Origin: Geothrix sp. 21YS21S-2
Lineage (GTDB): Bacteria > Acidobacteriota > Holophagae > Holophagales > Holophagaceae
Assembly: GCF_030846775.1 (NCBI RefSeq)
Contig: NZ_CP132910.1
Span: forward strand, 2,762,001-2,826,000
DNA: 64,000 bases
Direction of reading: 5' to 3'
The notes under the pieces were generated by a model. The model saw nothing but the letters and a program-made list of their open reading frames with translations. It ran no database searches and was not told the origin of the DNA. The position numbers were made by a program, and so were the translations under genes. Positions 63,292 through 64,000 of this stretch are shown here, piece by piece; the first letter of the stretch is position 1, and every line of letters starts with the position of its first letter.

Positions 63292-64000
63292 ACCTCAACC
63301 GCCTCGCCAAGTGGCTGCCCGCGGTCCTCACCCTCGCGGCCGCCCTTTTCGTCATGATGCCGCCGCGCCCCGTGCGCGGCATGGAGATCGAGAAGTTCTG
63401 CCGCATGCCGGTGCTCGAGGGCGGTCGCGTCAAGCCCCTGGACTCGGTGGCGCGCAACGCCATCCTGGTCATCCAGGAGCGGCAGACCGTCCGCTTCGAG
63501 AACCGCACGCTCAGCCCCGACGAGTGGATCCTGGACGTCATGTTCCGCCCCGCCGTGGCCGACCAGCAGCCCATCTTCAGCATCGACGATCCCGACGTGC
63601 TGGGTCTCATGGGCATGGCCCAGAGCAACCAGCGGCGCTTCAGCTTCGCCACCCTCGGCCCCCACCTCGACGAGATCGTCAAGCAGGCCCAGACCGCCAT
63701 GGGCATCGAGGCCATCAAGCGCTCCCGCTTCCAGGCCGCGGTGGTCAAGCTCTACGGCCGGCTCGAGAAGTACCACGGCCTGCGCAACTCCATGCAGCTC
63801 ATGGACACCCCGGGGCTCTTCATGGAGCTCCAGACGCTCCAGACCCCCGACGCCCCGGCGCGCCACAGGGCCCTTGCGGAGCTGGCGCAGTTCAAGCCCC
63901 TGGCCCCCCTGGCCGGGCAGGATCCCGACGCGTGGATTTCCGTGGGCACGGCCCTGGACAACGCCGCCGCCGGCTCCATGCACCCCGCCCTGGTGCCCCT
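63288..64000 (+). CDS. Cytochrome c biogenesis protein CcsA/ResC-type, N-terminal part (3' end outside window)
   Basis: Only the first 237 codons are present. A membrane helix (residues 8-26) is followed by a periplasmic domain with FCRMPVLEGGRVKPLDSVARNAILVIQERQ and an RFSFATLGPHL segment. This is the N-terminal extension seen in long CcsA proteins, whose WWD heme-handling helices would lie beyond the window edge. The ATG overlaps the resB stop and follows AGGAGG. Together with ResB it would serve the many c-type cytochromes of the window. Confidence 0.8.
   Translation, partial: MNLNRLAKWLPAVLTLAAALFVMMPPRPVRGMEIEKFCRMPVLEGGRVKPLDSVARNAILVIQERQTVRFENRTLSPDEWILDVMFRPAVADQQPIFSIDDPDVLGLMGMAQSNQRRFSFATLGPHLDEIVKQAQTAMGIEAIKRSRFQAAVVKLYGRLEKYHGLRNSMQLMDTPGLFMELQTLQTPDAPARHRALAELAQFKPLAPLAGQDPDAWISVGTALDNAAAGSMHPALVP

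Noticed and set aside
1-64000. CRISPR arrays, insertion sequences, prophage, tRNA or rRNA genes
   Set aside because: No evenly spaced short repeats, transposase or integrase motifs, or tRNA cloverleaf with a TTC-arm were seen on either strand.

Overview
The window is GC-rich, densely packed DNA with very high third-position GC. It carries 51 recognisable protein genes, two of them cut by the window edges. I see no tRNA, rRNA, CRISPR array, insertion sequence or phage gene. The gene content fits a Gram-negative, respiratory, menaquinol-type soil or sediment bacterium: multiheme c-cytochromes with CxxxxCH/CxxCH heme sites, system II cytochrome maturation, DUF5777 and FadL-type outer-membrane barrels, a tricorn protease and a bc-cbb3 operon. 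The closest guess is Acidobacteriota of the Holophaga/Geothrix type, inferred from gene content only.

Layout. Positions 1-11740 hold an ALDH3-type aldehyde dehydrogenase (5' end missing), a CBM9-like/DUF5916 outer-membrane protein, a small membrane protein, an SDR oxidoreductase, a lipoprotein 5'-nucleotidase followed by a FadL-type porin, an esterase/YtfJ pair and a DUF2804 protein. Positions 11786-18312 form a GntR-controlled, overlapping operon: regulator, GlpD-like dehydrogenase, FGGY kinase, alkyl-DHAP-synthase-like flavoprotein and methyltransferase. Positions 18496-23221 are a candidate extracellular-electron-transfer module: a lipoprotein cytochrome with 19 canonical and 6 unusual heme sites, a monoheme cytochrome, a small beta-barrel and a DUF2231/P460-like membrane cytochrome.

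Positions 23273-46173 are metabolic and cell-envelope genes: adenine deaminase, a hybrid histidine kinase, a BMP-type nucleoside-binding protein, gamma-glutamyltransferase, an M1 peptidase, a FadL-like porin overlapping an inverted-topology Ser/Thr kinase, a MocR-like regulator that has lost its PLP lysine, two lipoproteins, an M28 peptidase, an NHL protein and a tricorn-like protease. Positions 46195-47171 are an SdpR/SdpI-type pair with an operator.

Positions 47193-59196 (minus strand) are a 12-gene respiratory operon. In transcription order it reads ccoS, Rieske, cytochrome b, heptaheme cytochrome c, ccoN, ccoO, a CcoQ-like gene, a small membrane protein, an FAD/4Fe-4S oxidoreductase, ccoG, a 51-residue protein where CcoH is expected, and ccoI. 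No ccoP and no cytochrome c1 are present; the heptaheme cytochrome probably links the bc and oxidase parts. Upstream lies a 470-base AT-rich and palindrome-rich non-coding stretch and an Rrf2-type Fe-S regulator. The window ends with a YfiR-like protein, a lipoprotein and ResB/CcsA cytochrome c maturation genes, which would supply heme attachment for all these cytochromes.
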